DNA of 64,000 bases from Chinchilla lanigera (Eukaryota; Chordata; Mammalia; Rodentia; Chinchillidae): assembly GCF_000276665.1 (NCBI RefSeq), contig NW_004955484.1:3826741-3890740 (forward strand), written 5' to 3'. Positions 25,241 through 37,829 of this stretch are shown piece by piece. Below the pieces are notes generated by a model that saw nothing but the letters and a program-made list of their open reading frames with translations, was not told the DNA's origin and searched no databases. A program made the position numbers and the translations under genes. Every line of letters starts with the position of its first letter. Position 1 is the stretch's first letter.

Positions 25241-25849
25241 TGTGTCAACTGTAAGCAGATACTAAGGGCTAAGCTTATAAACTGCTCAAGCTACCTAAAG
25301 AAACCTCCTTTCCTCTTTATCATTATTAGTCAGAAAAGCAGCCCTCCCCAACCACTCTCCAGAGCTGTGTTCCCCTTTCGCTTGAATTTGCAGACTGGAT
25401 TGTATCTCCTTCCAGGACATAGGACCACATTTCCAGCATTGCACTGCTATTGCCAGTGGCGAGAGACAAATACTAAGCACATGAGTGCTGAGTGAGAGAC
25501 TTAGGTCCCTGAAATCCCGTCCCAACCCCAACTCATTTTCTACATGACTTCATATAAACCGTATGCTCAGTACTGTTAGCTCTTTTTAACTTCAGTATTC
25601 AGAGTTCTTTGGTCACACAGTACAAAGAAGTCAAAGGAACGGATTCAGTGTGCACTATTTCCAAGAAGAAAAGCAGCCTGTGCTTCCTTTGGATTGTTAG
25701 GCAGGAAGCAGCGTCCAAGGCAACCAGTGGTGGTCCTTCTGTACTGCTAGGAAGGACAGCACAAGTTAAATAGAGCTCGGAAGCAAAGGAACTTATTCTT
25801 TTTACCTTGGCATTTGATTTCTGTCTGAAAGACTTATGTGTTCTATGCC

Positions 25850-26600
25850 CTTTGAAACAATAAATTCCACTGCAGGTATAAATCTTGAAGAAAAAAAATC
25901 ATGGATGTAAATAAAGACACAGCTGTAAAGATGCTTATTAAAGTGCAGAACAATAACAAATAAAGGAGGCAAACTTGATGTAAGATATTGAAAGACCGGC
26001 TAAATGAATAATGGGAATCATAAACACTCAGTTACTGGGTACTGGCTGAACATTTCACAGGCATCAGGAAACTTAATACTCATAACCACTATCTGAGATA
26101 ATTATTATAATGACCATCATTTTCATTTTACAGATGATGAAACCAGGACTGAGAAAGGTTAAGAATCTTGTCTCAGGTCACATAGTTGAAAAATGGAGCC
26201 TGAAATTCAAACTAGGCCTTTTGTAGCTTGAATTTCTTAGTGTTATCCAACACTCTATACTGCCGCCTATGATGTATGTATATCAATGGGAGAATAAGCA
26301 GCTGTTAAAATGCCATTCAAGAAGACTATCTAACAGCAATTCACAAAAGTTGGAAACATTTTAAAAATGAAAAAGCAGGTTACAAAATAAGGTATTTAGA
26401 ATAATGCCACTTTGCTAACACAAAAGCAAAGGAAAACAAACACATTGTGAAAAAGAACAAATGTAGAGATACCAAAATATTCACAGTGGTTCTCACTGCG
26501 TTGTAATATTAGAACTGATTTTTACTTTATCTTTTTGCTTTTCCTTGTATTTTCTAAATTTGATTAGTTCACAATGCATTTCTTTTGAAAATAGAAAACA
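25850..26600 (+). mobile_element. Old L1M 3' end, split by a MIR
   Basis: 25850-26040 ('aaagatgcttattaaagtgcagaacaataa..ggctaaatgaataatggga') and 26275-26600 ('caaaatattcacagtggttctcactgc', then a T-rich stretch and 'tttctaaatttg') resemble consecutive parts of an L1M 3' UTR, interrupted at 26040-26275. Confidence 0.65.
26040..26275 (-). mobile_element. MIR SINE (minus)
   Basis: 'attttacagatgatgaaaccaggactgagaaaggttaagaatcttgtctcaggtcacatag' is the reversed MIR core almost in full, flanked by 'cataaccactatctgagataattattat'. This is the clearest MIR in the window. Confidence 0.88.
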
Positions 26601-26853
26601 AAAATAATTTTAAAATTGAAATGCTAACCCACCTTTTGACTAAAGCACTATAGACATTTCCATGGTCGCCCAAGGCAAATGTTGGCCTGAGCCCATGGTG
26701 CCACGACTAGAAGAGATACAGGTAAAATGTGGGGCTGTGCAGCAGGGAGTGGTCTACCAAGCCAGGGCAGTGTGTTACACACACACAGCAACAGGCATGG
26801 ACCTGAGCACATGGATCATGGTGAGAAAGGAGGAAACTGAATGCAAAGTGTGA

Positions 26854-26925
26854 CATCTATCTATCTACCTATCTATCTATCTATCTATCTATCTATCATC
26901 TACCTATCTGTCTATCTACCTATCT
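26854..26925. repeat. (ATCT)n microsatellite
   Basis: Interrupted tetranucleotide array of about 18 units with acct and gtct variants. Confidence 0.95.
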
Positions 26926-29873
26926 TTCAAATTAGAATGGTATCTTTGGAAAAATTAATGGGAATGGAACGTGGGATGTGAAAGAATACATTGCCTAATG
27001 TAGATCAAAAATGGCAATACTCAGTGAATAGAGAGGAGTGTGATTAGCTCAACCTTCACACAAGAAAAAAAGAACACAAAACAGAAATTCCCAAATGCTG
27101 CTCTTCTCCCATGCTGTTAGGATTCTCAAGCAGGAATAGCCAATATATGGTAGAGGGTAGGATGGGGAATGCTGAAGGATGCCTCTTTGCCCTCTGCTGA
27201 AGAACTGGAGCAGGGCTGGGAGTCTAAGGAGGAGTGTGTAACAAGCACCATCAGCTATCTAGACTCCAACGGGAGTGGCCACATACTTGTATCTCAGCCA
27301 ATGGCTTCATCACCTTGTCTTGCTGATAGTCACGTGTTCTTGTACTCAGCGTGATTCTTTACAGAAGAGACTTCTCATCAGAGAACATTAAAAAAGCCCA
27401 CTCCTTGTGTTTCAGTAAAACCATAAACTTAACGCATTTTACAAATAGTCTGGTTGGCATTAACACCCATCCCCTTCCATCATCATATACAGGCTGGCCT
27501 ATGGGTTTCAGTCAAACATTGGATTTTACCAAGACTTATGACTTAGGTAATGGAGGATTGAATGAGTAATGTTTCCTCACCTCCCTTGCAGCAAAAGAAA
27601 TGGTAGCTGAATGGTGAGTAGATTAAAATCTGTGGCCTTCAGATCTGGGAGAAATACTCGCCATACTTGGTGTGGAACAGATGGAGCAATCTATGTTCTA
27701 CTGGACCATGTGACATGGGCAATGAGCAGCTCTATGGTCACTATTATGAAATGAGGACCAGAGGTCCTTTTACTTTTTCCCAGATACTATCTAAGTCCTT
27801 AGATTTTTGTATAACCCCAAGGAAGATAAAGAGCCTCCAAATTCATCTGAGATTAAATTTATTCTGACCCAGGTAGCAGACTCAAAGCCAAATTAAAACT
27901 GATTTATCTAGAGAAACGTGCTATTTTCTGCAGCTGAATCAGGTGGAATCAACCCAGGCTGAGCACCTTGTTGGGCTCCATTGAGGATGCCTGGAGGTCT
28001 CAGATAGAGGAAATCTAGAATCAGAGCTACCTGCTCTTCAGATAATGGTGTGACCTTGTGGGAGAAACAGAGGAGCAGAAATCCTTAAAAGCTCATGCTG
28101 AGCCTCAGAATACAGGAAACGTGATGAGAATGCATATGAAAGATTCTTGCAGGCTGTTTTAAAAATTTCTCAGGACAAGGTAAGGAAGAAAGGAGAAGGA
28201 TGCATGCAGACTCCATCACAGAAGAGATTAATTTCTTTGCCACTTCCAGAAAAACATCAAGAAAGAGAACAAAAAGGAAATTTTTAAAGGTCCCTATTTT
28301 TGATATCAAAAAAAATTTTTTATGAATAGAAACAATTTTAAGGCCTAGAACTACTTCCTAGAGAAGAGATATTTTCATTGTCAGAGTTGAAACTTGGAAT
28401 AGTCCCTTGTGGCTACATCTGGACATGTGTCTTACAGAGACCGACACAATGAGATAAATAACAGGGAAGGTCATCCCTCCTCGAATGGAAATGATAAACT
28501 GCCAGAAAGGAAAAGAGCTTCCAAGGGCTAAAAATAGAGCTTCTCCCATCCACTGGGAGAAGATAAATCCAAGTCTTTGCACATCGTTATGTTGGTAAAC
28601 AAGAAACCATGATGGCTAGAACAGGAGTCGAGAGCATTTGTTAAAACTATTAGTATTTTCAAGGTAACCTTTGAGAAAGTTTTGATTCCTGCCATGTTAT
28701 AATTGGAGTCTAGTTATAACTTTAGTGTTTCATTATAACACAAAAGTTAACTCTTATGTCCCTGGGGTTCTGAAAGGGAAAATTTTAAGTCTCTGGAAAT
28801 ATAGGTCAGCCCACTTAGAGCAGGTTCTCTGTAATCGAAGCTTAGGCCAAGTGTCCACCTCTTTCTCTACATTTTTAACTACAGAGGCTGCTGAAGTATG
28901 GGGAGAAAGTGAGGAAGATGTTCCTACGATGAGCAAGAGAAACATATACAAAGCATCACTCTGGGGATACCGGTACGGGCCTTGCTGGGAGCTCAAGAAA
29001 ACATTCTTCCCATTGGCTACAGGACTTGCTTCAGGGAAGGAGACATCTCTACCCACGAGCAAGCTGTCAAAGAACATTCCACTTTGTCAACTGCTTATGT
29101 GTGGCCCGGAACAGAATGGGAATGTGGGACATGGAGGAAGAGGCTCATGTCCACCCCAAGGGCACCACACTTGGAGCGGGCAGCTGTGTTGAGGCAGGAA
29201 CTTAGTGTTCAGTAAGGTACAAACAGCTCTGTGCTTGGCTTGTTTTTAAAGCAAATGGGAATTTCATGGCAGTTACTTCAGCGACAAGAATCCATGGCTA
29301 GTAATATGAATGGGCTTGTAATGTAACGGGGATGGGCCAAGGAACAAGAGAGGGAAGAGAGAGAAGAGCCCGTTCTTAGTCCAATAGGAAACCAGACATA
29401 GATGGCCTCTGTTTCCCCCTTGTCCCTAGGCATCTGGCACTCAGGAGAAGGGGAGAGGAAAAGAAGGCAGCACTGTCAGTGGACACTTCACTTAGATAAG
29501 CCAGCCTGGTTCTGGATTGTGTTAGGTTGCTATACATTACCCAAAGTGAAAGTGAAGGTATTCTTATTTAGATATCTAAAGCCACTTTTCAAATTCATTG
29601 TTTGAGAAGGGTATGATTTAGATAATAACATTAGGCTTCCAATCATGCTTGTGAAAATGCTATACTATCCTGTTCCCTTGTTACAAAAAGTGCTAGAAGA
29701 ATTGCTAGGACGAGCAAGAGAGGTAGGAAAAAAAGACAATGTAAGCAGAAAAACAAGAACAATGATACTAAAGAGATAGAGGTGTGAGTGTCAGGGGAGG
29801 TGAAGCAGAGAGGAAAAGCCCATGCGCATGTGGTTCAATTACATTTCTAGAGTCTCTGTTAATACTTGGTTTA

Positions 29874-30018
29874 TCTTCCTTCCTTCCTTCCTTCCTTCCT
29901 TCCTTCCTTCCTTCCTTCCTTCCTTCCTTCCTTCCTTCCTCCCTTCCATCCCTTTTCTTTCTTTCTTTTCTTTTCTTTCTTTCTTTTTTTCTTTCTTTTT
30001 CTTCCTTCCTTTCTTTCT

Positions 30019-30081
<63 letters not shown>

Positions 30082-30088
30082 CTTTCCT
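29874..30088. repeat. 215-bp polypyrimidine tract, (TTCC)n then (TTTC)n
   Basis: From 29874 to 30088 the plus strand is all C and T except a single A at 29948. The left third is (ttcc)n, the right half (tttc)n, and an irregular zone lies between. On the HYDIN-sense (minus) strand it is pure GGAA/GAAA. Open frames across it (poly-Leu/Pro/Ser or poly-Lys/Arg/Glu) are artefacts. Confidence 0.97.
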
Positions 30089-31424
30089 GTTGAGATGAAC
30101 TTCCTTAAATACTTCCTGGACATCACCATGGCATCAGTCACATACTACACACAGTCAAACAGACATGGTTGAAATGAAACCAGCTTCCCCTCCTGTGTAT
30201 GTAATGCACACTCATTTCCCCATAGGACATCATGATATCGAAGCACTATTTTTACCGTTGTTTCACCTTCTTGATTTGTACCCACTCTCTCACTTTATCT
30301 TCTAATATATTGGACCATTCTGATCTGATTGCCAATTAGCACCTGCCAATTGAGGAATCAGCAGATGGATTTTTTTTTAACTTTTGTACCACTGACATTT
30401 CTGTACAATGAGGCCAAATGAAGTTTGTAAGCAGGAAAGGTTTTTCTTCTCTCACTTTTTAAAGATGGCACAGTGGTGATCCTGTGATTAAAGTTTATTG
30501 TCTGACTGCAAAAGCTGCTGGCCTACTGTGTCCTGCCATTGTCACAGCTCCTTCTGATTCAATTAGGGACAGCGCACTAGGGGATTTCTACCTGGTTCCC
30601 ATGGACCTAAGACTTTTATTTTTATCCCATACTAACTTGGTGCTAGACAAAGCTTTGAAGCTTCCCAGGGCTAATCTTTAATGAAAATGGAAAGGCAAAT
30701 AAAAAAGGCTGAAATAAATTCCAATGAAAGAAGCAAAAGTATTAATTTAGGAAAAGAGATAAAAATGAAAATACAGTTTAAAAGAGGCAAAGATGGATTC
30801 AATAAAGAAAAATGTTAAAAATTTAACAGTGATCAGATTAGTTAAAACAGTTTGGTTTTACATCTTATTAATTTTCTCTACTGGCTGAGGTATCATTTGT
30901 TAAAAGGGACAATATTAAAATACCAGTAATCATTATTAAATCATTACATGGTTTGCAGGGATAGAGTAGTGTTACTAAAGCCAAGACTATAAAAATCATT
31001 ATACCTAAGCCCTTTTTTCCCTCATACTTTCTATTTTCTAGAGATACGTTTTCACTGAAAAAGATTCACATTGATGCCAACTAAAAATAGATTATTTTTA
31101 GAAACTTCTTATGAAAGTGGGTGGACCTGGCTAGAAATATGAAAAGGAATACACACATTTAGATTAGTTTTGAAAAAATAGGGTAGAGTGAAATCTAGTT
31201 GTTATTGCTACATTAAGACCAGGTTGAGACTGAGAATGGACAACATGCTTTTCCATGTAGCCCAGCTCAGATTCTTTAAATGAGCAGCTCCAAAAAGGTT
31301 TCAGGCACTGTAACCAATTTATAAAAAATTCACAGTGAGTTGATTAGAGGCTTACTACAAAAGTCATAACAAACTGAGTTTTACAGCCCCTTGTTGCTGC
31401 AAATAGGTAATTTTTATCACAAAC

Positions 31425-31626
31425 CTATACTTTTCTCTGTCCTCCTCTTCTTGGGTGGCAAATATTTTCCACTGGAAATGGGCAATGATGTTACTGCGGT
31501 TGTGAATGGTGATAGTTCGCTGATTGGCCAGAGAGATGTAGGTTTTCTCGATGATCAAGGAGTTCTTGTCCAGCCTTATATTCATGTCTGTGGCAGCTCC
31601 ATAGAGAGATACAAATATTTTTTCAC
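31425..31626 (-). CDS. HYDIN: HYDIN internal coding exon (third in the window)
   Basis: This 202-bp minus-strand exon starts with GT completing the Gly codon, then encodes EKIFVSLYGAATDMNIRLD, SLIIEKTYISLANQRTITIH and IIAHFQWKIFATQEEEDREK. The first 10 or so residues close one ASH-like domain (the final strand 'FVSLYGAA' is typical). The rest starts the next domain, with 'L....F....YISLANQRTITIHNRSN' matching the first strands of an MSP-like fold. The end turns strongly charged (QEEEDREKYR), leading into the helical insertion encoded by the next exon. The acceptor is ...gctaattcctag. The donor gtttgt is poor at +3 and +4, yet the joined frame (TAT AG + G) requires it. No frameshift or stop is seen. 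Confidence 0.95.
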
Positions 31627-31880
31627 CTAGGAATTAGCAGAGTACAAACAACTTTCAGATTTACTCTAGAATGTTACTTGTAGTCTATTTTATTTGCAGC
31701 TCCAGTTAGGGAATAGAGCAGAAACATTAGATATTTCATTCTCTCTCCATTCTATTAATTCAGAGATAAGATAGGGTTGAAAATTTAACTAGTGTGCTAC
31801 CTTTCTTGGTCATTGTAAGAAATACATAGAACATAAATGTTGTGGTGGGTGTTCCAAGACAATTCCTTCTTCATAAATAG

Positions 31881-31937
31881 TTTTCAATCGTACAGTCTGA
31901 CAGGAGGGCAATTTTCAATTGTACAGTCTGACAGGAG
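31881..31937. repeat. 31-bp tandem duplication
   Basis: 'ttttcaatcgtacagtctgacaggag' (from 31881) is repeated from 31912 with one c/t difference, giving a period of 31 bases. It lies about 250 bp upstream, on the gene strand, of the acceptor at 31627. Confidence 0.85.
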
Positions 31938-34019
31938 TTCTAGAATATAACCTTATGCCTCATCTTTAGCCCATGCATGAGCTGGCTTCCTGGCTCTGAG
32001 GTGATTTTACCAAATATATCTGAGAAGATTTAAGTCCAATCAAGGAAGTGGCCAGGAAAGAAGATTCAATAACTTTAAAAATAAAAAATTAACGACTTAA
32101 AAGAAATCACATTGAGGCAACAGCAATCAAAACAAAACATGTATAAAAACATACATACTTGTCAAGTCTGGATAGTGGATACATAGAAAACATAAACAAA
32201 TAAAAACTCTATTTTAAATTCTTAATTTGTTAAATATTAGGAACATTTTTGTTTAGCATAGCAACTTAAGTCCCTGACTTGATTCAAAATGCACCCAGCA
32301 GCTTGGTTCTAGGTATGTAAGGGAGGCCCCTGGGCTTACACAAAGACACAGACCTACACCATTTGACTTCTGCAATCTTATAGCAAGTATGTCACTCTCA
32401 CATCAAAATTAAAAAAAAGAAATACCTAAGTGCTGCCAGTGTTTCATTGCTCTAAAATTTTCATTAGACTCCAGAAAGTATAATTACCTGCACCTTATTT
32501 TTAATTTTTACATTTTTTTTATTTTAAAGAATTCTGCACCTTATTTTTTCACAAACCTTTCTGGTTTATTTATTGTATGAACCAACTGGCCAGTAAATAC
32601 ATTGACAAATCTTTATACATTTAAAAATTCTTCAAGATCTACCACTTTGGATACAGCAAAATTTAAAGAAAAAGTAAGCATCAAGTCTTAGGTTCTAAAG
32701 TTTAAAATATTTTTATTAAAAATTTAGACATAAAGGCAAAATGTGAAGTACTACAGAAACACATGTGGTGAAACTAAAATGTCTTCACTCCATCTCTAGC
32801 CTGTTTAGAGGTAAGAACTGTCAAGATTTTCCCTGTAAACCTTTCACCCAAAAGTTTTAAACTTTCTGATGAGTGAAATTGAATGACGTGATTCGTTAAA
32901 ACCTACTGTTGCTTTAATTTGCATATTCTTCATTATGGAAGATGTTGAACACTTTTTCATAAGTTAATTAGCTTATGCCAGAAAGAAGACCCTCCCTACC
33001 ATGGAGGTCCACACAGAGTTCCCACAAAGGACTATGCCCCAAGATGAGGGTGAACTGGAAACAGATTAGCCCTAGTTCAGAGCTGAAGACTATGCTGGAA
33101 TTTTCTAGACTCTGGAGAACTTCAAGCTGTGAGTTTGATGGCAATTGACTATATTCCAAAATACCCAGAAAAAGCAACTCATTTCTGTTCAGAGAAATGT
33201 ACCTGCATGCAAAGTTTTAAGCTATTCAACATTTTTTTAAAAAGCACACAGCCCAACATAATGAGATACACAAAGAAATAAAACTCCATGTGTTAAGACC
33301 AGTGATATGAGAAAAACAGAAATAGGTGCAAAAACACCCAGATCCCAGGAGTTACCAGTTATAGAATGCTAGAGTTTATATCTAGATATCCTCGGAGGGC
33401 CACACACACTCAGATGGGGGTTCATAGCTGACTCTCTGTTAGGAGGTGCAGTTTCTTCAGAAAAGGACGGTCACTGAGCGCACGGCCTGAAAGGGTTTCT
33501 CTTCCTTTCCAGGGCCTCCCTTTACTCTCTGCTTCTCTGCCACCAGGACAACAACAACAGCTTTTTTTCTCTGTCATGCCCCTCTATACTGCTGCCCTGC
33601 CTTGGAGCCAGCTGACAAAGGATGGAAACCTCTCTGAACTGCAAGCCAAAACAAACCTCTCCTTCAAGTTAAGGTACTGGGTCTCAGGGATGAGAGTGAC
33701 TAAGACGTAGACCATGTTCTTAGAGTGCCTATGGGAACAAAGAGGTGACCGTAAGAGGAGCTATATTCAGAGGACAGGACATTGGAAAAATATCTGAAAA
33801 ATTAGAAAAGAGCCACATTCTAGGATTTACAGGAAAAAAATAGCTTAAATTAAGGAAAGAAAAACTTCACAGAAAAAAAACCCAAGGAATAAATTTAATA
33901 AGAGGCTTTTATGAAAAAACGATGAAGTAAAGCCACTCTGGAGAAATCAAAGAAATAAAGTACATGAAAAATACACATGGGTGGGTAAGAGACAAGGTAG
34001 GTGGTATGAGAAGGTCAAA

Positions 34020-34470
34020 CAGTGTTTAAGTGGAACTCAGAAAGAAAGACAATGAAGCAAAGATAATATTTCAAGAAATGAAATGAGTTTACTAGAATTA
34101 ATAAATATCAGTTCACAATTCATTGTGTTTTTATTTTTTTATTGGTACCGGGAATCAAACTCAGGACCTTGTGCTTGCCAGGCAGGTGCTTATGCCACTA
34201 AGCTATATCCTTGGCCCTTCAGTTCACAATTCAAAAAGCCTGATGAAAGTCAAAGGGGATAAATGAAAAGAAATTCATGCCTAGATATATTATAATGGAA
34301 CTAAAGAAATCAAAGATAAAGTCCAGAAAGCAGCAAGGAAAAATAAAAGAGAAATGATCTTCAAAGGATCCACAGTGGGGTTTATATTTGATTTTTCAAT
34401 GGAAACTGTAAAAATAATGGAATGTTATTTTCAGTATGATGGTAAAAACAATGCCAGACAAGAATCCACT
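34020..34470 (+). mobile_element. L1M inter-ORF-type fragment
   Basis: 'atgcctagatatattataatgga', 'gataaagtccagaaagcagcaaggaaaaataaaagag' and 'aatggaaactgtaaaaataatggaatg' follow the old L1/HAL1 tract also seen at 53810-54110. It is interrupted by the ID SINE at 34123-34218. Confidence 0.65.
34123..34218 (-). mobile_element. ID-type SINE (minus) with 15-bp target duplication
   Basis: In reverse: T-rich head, 'attggtaccgggaatcaaactcaggaccttgtgcttgccaggcaggtgcttatgccactaagc'. The perfect 15-bp duplication tcagttcacaattca is at 34108-34122 and 34219-34233. Confidence 0.93.
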
Positions 34471-34479
34471 GAAGTTTTC

Positions 34480-35250
34480 AGCTTTTTAACCTAAAAATGT
34501 CTTTGTTTTGCCTTCATTTTTGAAGGATACTTTCAATAGTAAAAGATCCTAAATTAGCGTTATTTTCTTTGAGCCTTTTTTTTTTTTTGCACTGGGGATT
34601 GAACTCATGGCCTTCACACTGAGCTACATCCCCAACCCTATTTTGTTTTTTAGTTTTTGAAACAGGGTCTTGCTAAGTTGCTAAATTGCCCAGGCTGGGC
34701 TCAAATTCATAATTCTCCTGCCTCAGTCTCACAGAGTGCTTGGATTACAGGGATGCACTACCATGCTTGGCTCTCTTTGAGCACTTTAATAATGCCACTT
34801 TACTGTCCCTGAAAAATTTACTATCAGTATTATCAGCATTACTTTTGTGTCTGTTTTCTCTTGGTACTTTCTTTAATATTCAGCATTTTAACAATATGCC
34901 TATAGTCAGTTTTCTTTGTATTTGCATCACCACCAGTTTGCTGAGCTTTGTGAACATAAGGATTAATCGCATGGGGGAGGGGGTTCTCAGTCAATATCTC
35001 TTAAAGTACTATTTTATTCCATTCATTCTCTCTTCTATTTCTGAGACTCCAGTTACACATGTTGACCTTTTGATTATGTCTCACATGGACTTCACTTTCT
35101 GTTTACTTTGTTTGTTTGTTTGTTTCTCTCTGTGCCTTAGTTTGGATATTTTAGATAGGTCTTCAGGTTCCTTAATCCTGTCTTCTGTTGTATTTCTTCT
35201 GCTGTTAAATATATAATAGTTAATTTCCAACTTTGTGTTTTTCAGTATAA
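34480..35250 (-). mobile_element. Old L1-type 5' region fragment (minus)
   Basis: 'aaatgtctttgttttgccttcatttttgaaggatac' and the pyrimidine-rich continuation to about 35250 ('tttgattatgtctcacatggacttcac', 'ttttagataggtcttcaggttcc') resemble a reversed 5' region of ancient L1. The open frame at 34740-35216 lies in this repeat and in a SINE end and is not a gene. Confidence 0.5.
34577..34772 (-). mobile_element. Composite ID + B1 SINE (minus)
   Basis: An ID-like half in reverse ('gcactggggattgaactcatggcc..cactgagctacatccccaaccc') is joined through a T-rich linker to a reversed B1-like half ('gaaacagggtcttgctaagttg..cagagtgcttggattacagggatgc'). 'ctttgagc' flanks both ends, a possible short target duplication. 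Confidence 0.88.
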
Positions 35251-35269
35251 TATCTTTACTCAAATCTGA

Positions 35270-37520
35270 AAAGATAAAACAAATAGGCCAATCTACAGAA
35301 TAACTGCACTTCTAAACATGAATGTAAATATCTTAAATAAAAAATTATCAATGACAATCTGTCACTAGATTAAGAGAATGATACTTCATGACCAAGTGGA
35401 GCTTACTTCAGGAATACAATGAGATAATAAGGAAATCTAATAAAATAGCTCTAAATTTAAGGAGAAAAATGTTACTTTCAATGATGCTATGAAAGAATTT
35501 GATAAAACTCAAAACACTTTTTAAAAGTCTGTAAAATAGGAATGGATAAAATTAAAATATAATATATAATCTCAGTAATTAGCACAACCTGGTATCAATG
35601 CATGCAGGGATAATCAATGGAACAGAATAAAACATCAACACTAAGCCAAATACATATTAGAATTTAGTATATTATAAAGGCAGCATTTCATATCACTGGT
35701 ATAAACATGAACATTATGAAAAATATCCTTGGAACAACTTTGTAGACATATGGAAAAATAAATCTCTTATCTTATATCAGAATAAATGTCAAGTGAATCA
35801 AAATAAATGTTCAATATAAAGCCATAAAAGTAGAACAATACACAAGAGAATTTCTTTGTAACTTCAGACCAGACAAAGCTTTCTAGCTGTGATTCAAACT
35901 TCATGTCCCTCTAAAAATGTTAGAAAGTTTGATTACCTGAAAATAAAAAAGGAAATTCTGAATGTTACAAAACTCTATAGGCAAAAACAAAAGAGAAAAG
36001 CCTGGGGAAAATATCTGCAGCAAGGGGACCAGATATACAAATAAAGCTTAGAAATCAATAAGACAAGCCGGTCGAAGAATGCGTAGAGTTGCCAAAAAAG
36101 AAAGAACCTGTATGTGCTTGAAAAGATGCTCCAGCGCTTCTTGGCCTCCTGGCTATGATCAAGTGTTGAAAAGCTGCTAGACTTCACGCACAATTGAGAG
36201 AAATGCAAATAATGTGTTTATACCCCCCCCCCCCATATCAGACTGATAGAACAAAAGTTTGAGAACGTAATTGGCTGTCAAAGCAGTGCGGGAAAAGGCA
36301 CAGTGAAATGCAAAAGGGTACCACTCTTCCCTACCCTATGGAGCGAATTTGGCAGCACGGATCAAAATACCTATCTAGATCACAAAACTATTTACCCTCT
36401 GTCCCATTTCTAGGAGTTTATACAAGCGAGGAGCCTGAGTAAGTTCATGGGCATTTATTATAACATTATTTTTAATAATGATGAAGTTGAAAAAGCTAGT
36501 CTCCATAAGAGAAAGCTGCTTAAATAAATTGTGCCACTGTACAAAGGTACACAATGTGAAGTAAAGATTCCAGGATTCATGACTGAGTGGAAAAGGCAAG
36601 AAGAGGAACAGTCTATATAGTACATTATATAAAGAAGGAAAATAAGAATATTCATTCATTCTTGTATCTACTTTCATAAAATCACTGGAGGGATAGCCAA
36701 GACACCAATCAAATATTGGTGGGGTAAATTGGGTGATATTGAAGCAAGACTTTTCAATATATATTTTAAAAGACTGCTTTAATTTTTTAATATATGACTA
36801 TATCATCCATCCAAAAACTAATGTAAAAAAGGGTTGTAAGGCCTCCAATAAACAAAGTTGCTAGACAGCACTTACATGAAAGTTCAAGCTGGTACAGTCA
36901 TTTGACAAATCAATTTAATGTTCAACTAATACCAGCATTAGATTTCCATATAACCCAGCAATTGTACTTGTAGGCATTTATCCTAAAAAAAAACACACAG
37001 CTGCAGGAGGACATTATACAAAGATGCTCAATGCAGCATGGTCTCTGAGAGGATAAAACCTAGGCACAGCCTTAATATTTGATAGAATAGACAAAGTATA
37101 ACATTTTCACGTCCGGAGATATGGTACATTTGTTAAGATAAATCAGAGCAGCCTGTGTCTACATGTTTAAATCTTTAAGTCATAATGTTGAATGAAGGAA
37201 GCAAGTTGGAGAATGGTATGTATAGCACAATATCATTTATGTGAAGTTTAAAACTGCTTGAGACAAAACTATATATTGTTTAGGGGTAAGTGAAGTTTTA
37301 GGAACAACACAAAATGCACCAAATATAGCTTTTCCAAGGGTACAGGAATTAGGTAAGCAAAGGGTAGTAATGTGGCTTCAAATCTGTAATCTCATACAGA
37401 AAATAAAACTCCTGAAGTAAATGTAAATGGCAAAATGTTGAGAGAGTTAAGTAAAATAGATGTTGATTGTATTATTCTCTGTGATTTTGTTGTTATTTGA
37501 AATACTTCATTATTTAAAAA
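35270..37520 (+). mobile_element. Ancient L1M fragments (plus)
   Basis: Fragmented L1 ORF2-to-3'-UTR sequence: 'aataggccaatctacagaataactgcac', 'gaccaagtggagcttacttcaggaatacaa', 'gaaagaatttgataaaactcaaa', then 'gggaaaatatctgcagcaagggg' and, near 36950, 'ataacccagcaattgtacttgtaggcatttatcc'. At least two pieces are present (break near 36840). A C12 run lies at 36223-36234. No open frame survives. Confidence 0.75.
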
Positions 37521-37763
37521 GTTAATCAAGGGAAAAAAGACACAAGGGCTTATTTCCACAAACCTAGGGATCAGAAAGACTACTGTTATCCATTTGAATT
37601 GTTCACTGAAAAATGTTCTTTCCTAGAAATATAGCAAGAGCTGCTATAGTTTTTCAGAACCGTCTAAGTTTTTTACTGTTCTAAGAAAATCATCAGATCC
37701 AGATAGAGCAGCAGTAACTCTCCTCTTGTCCCCAAAGAGCTGCTGAAGTGCCTGCTTTTGATA

Positions 37764-37829
37764 CCCACTTGCCTGAAGACAAGTTTAAGGGTTCCCCACT
37801 CTTAGCCACTTAGAAGGTTTTTGGGATAG
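37764..37829. repeat. Diverged direct repeat, copy 1
   Basis: 'cccacttgcctgaagacaagtttaagggttccccactcttagcc' recurs in altered form at 39296-39356, about 1.5 kb away in the same orientation. The family is not recognised. Confidence 0.6.

Larger units (their letters stand above)
24600..31424 (-). other. HYDIN: HYDIN intron, about 6.8 kb
   Basis: The intron joins exons in phase 2. It contains MIRs, an old L1 3' end split by a MIR, a tetranucleotide repeat and the long pyrimidine tract at 29.9 kb. 26930-29870 and 30090-31420 hold nothing I recognise. The open frame at 28725-29192 (+) has no family resemblance and no splice context, so I leave it out. Confidence 0.85.

Noticed and set aside
28725..29192. 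155-residue open frame on the plus strand
   Set aside because: No recognisable family, no splice signals in keeping with a gene, and overlapping frames in other phases; consistent with chance in unique intron sequence.
29784..30172. Poly-Leu/Pro/Ser and poly-Lys/Arg/Glu open frames
   Set aside because: Products of the (TTCC)n/(TTTC)n tract.
34740..35216. 158-residue open frame, Leu/Ser/Phe-rich and membrane-like
   Set aside because: It begins inside a SINE end and runs through reversed old L1 sequence; hydrophobic composition follows from the T-rich strand.
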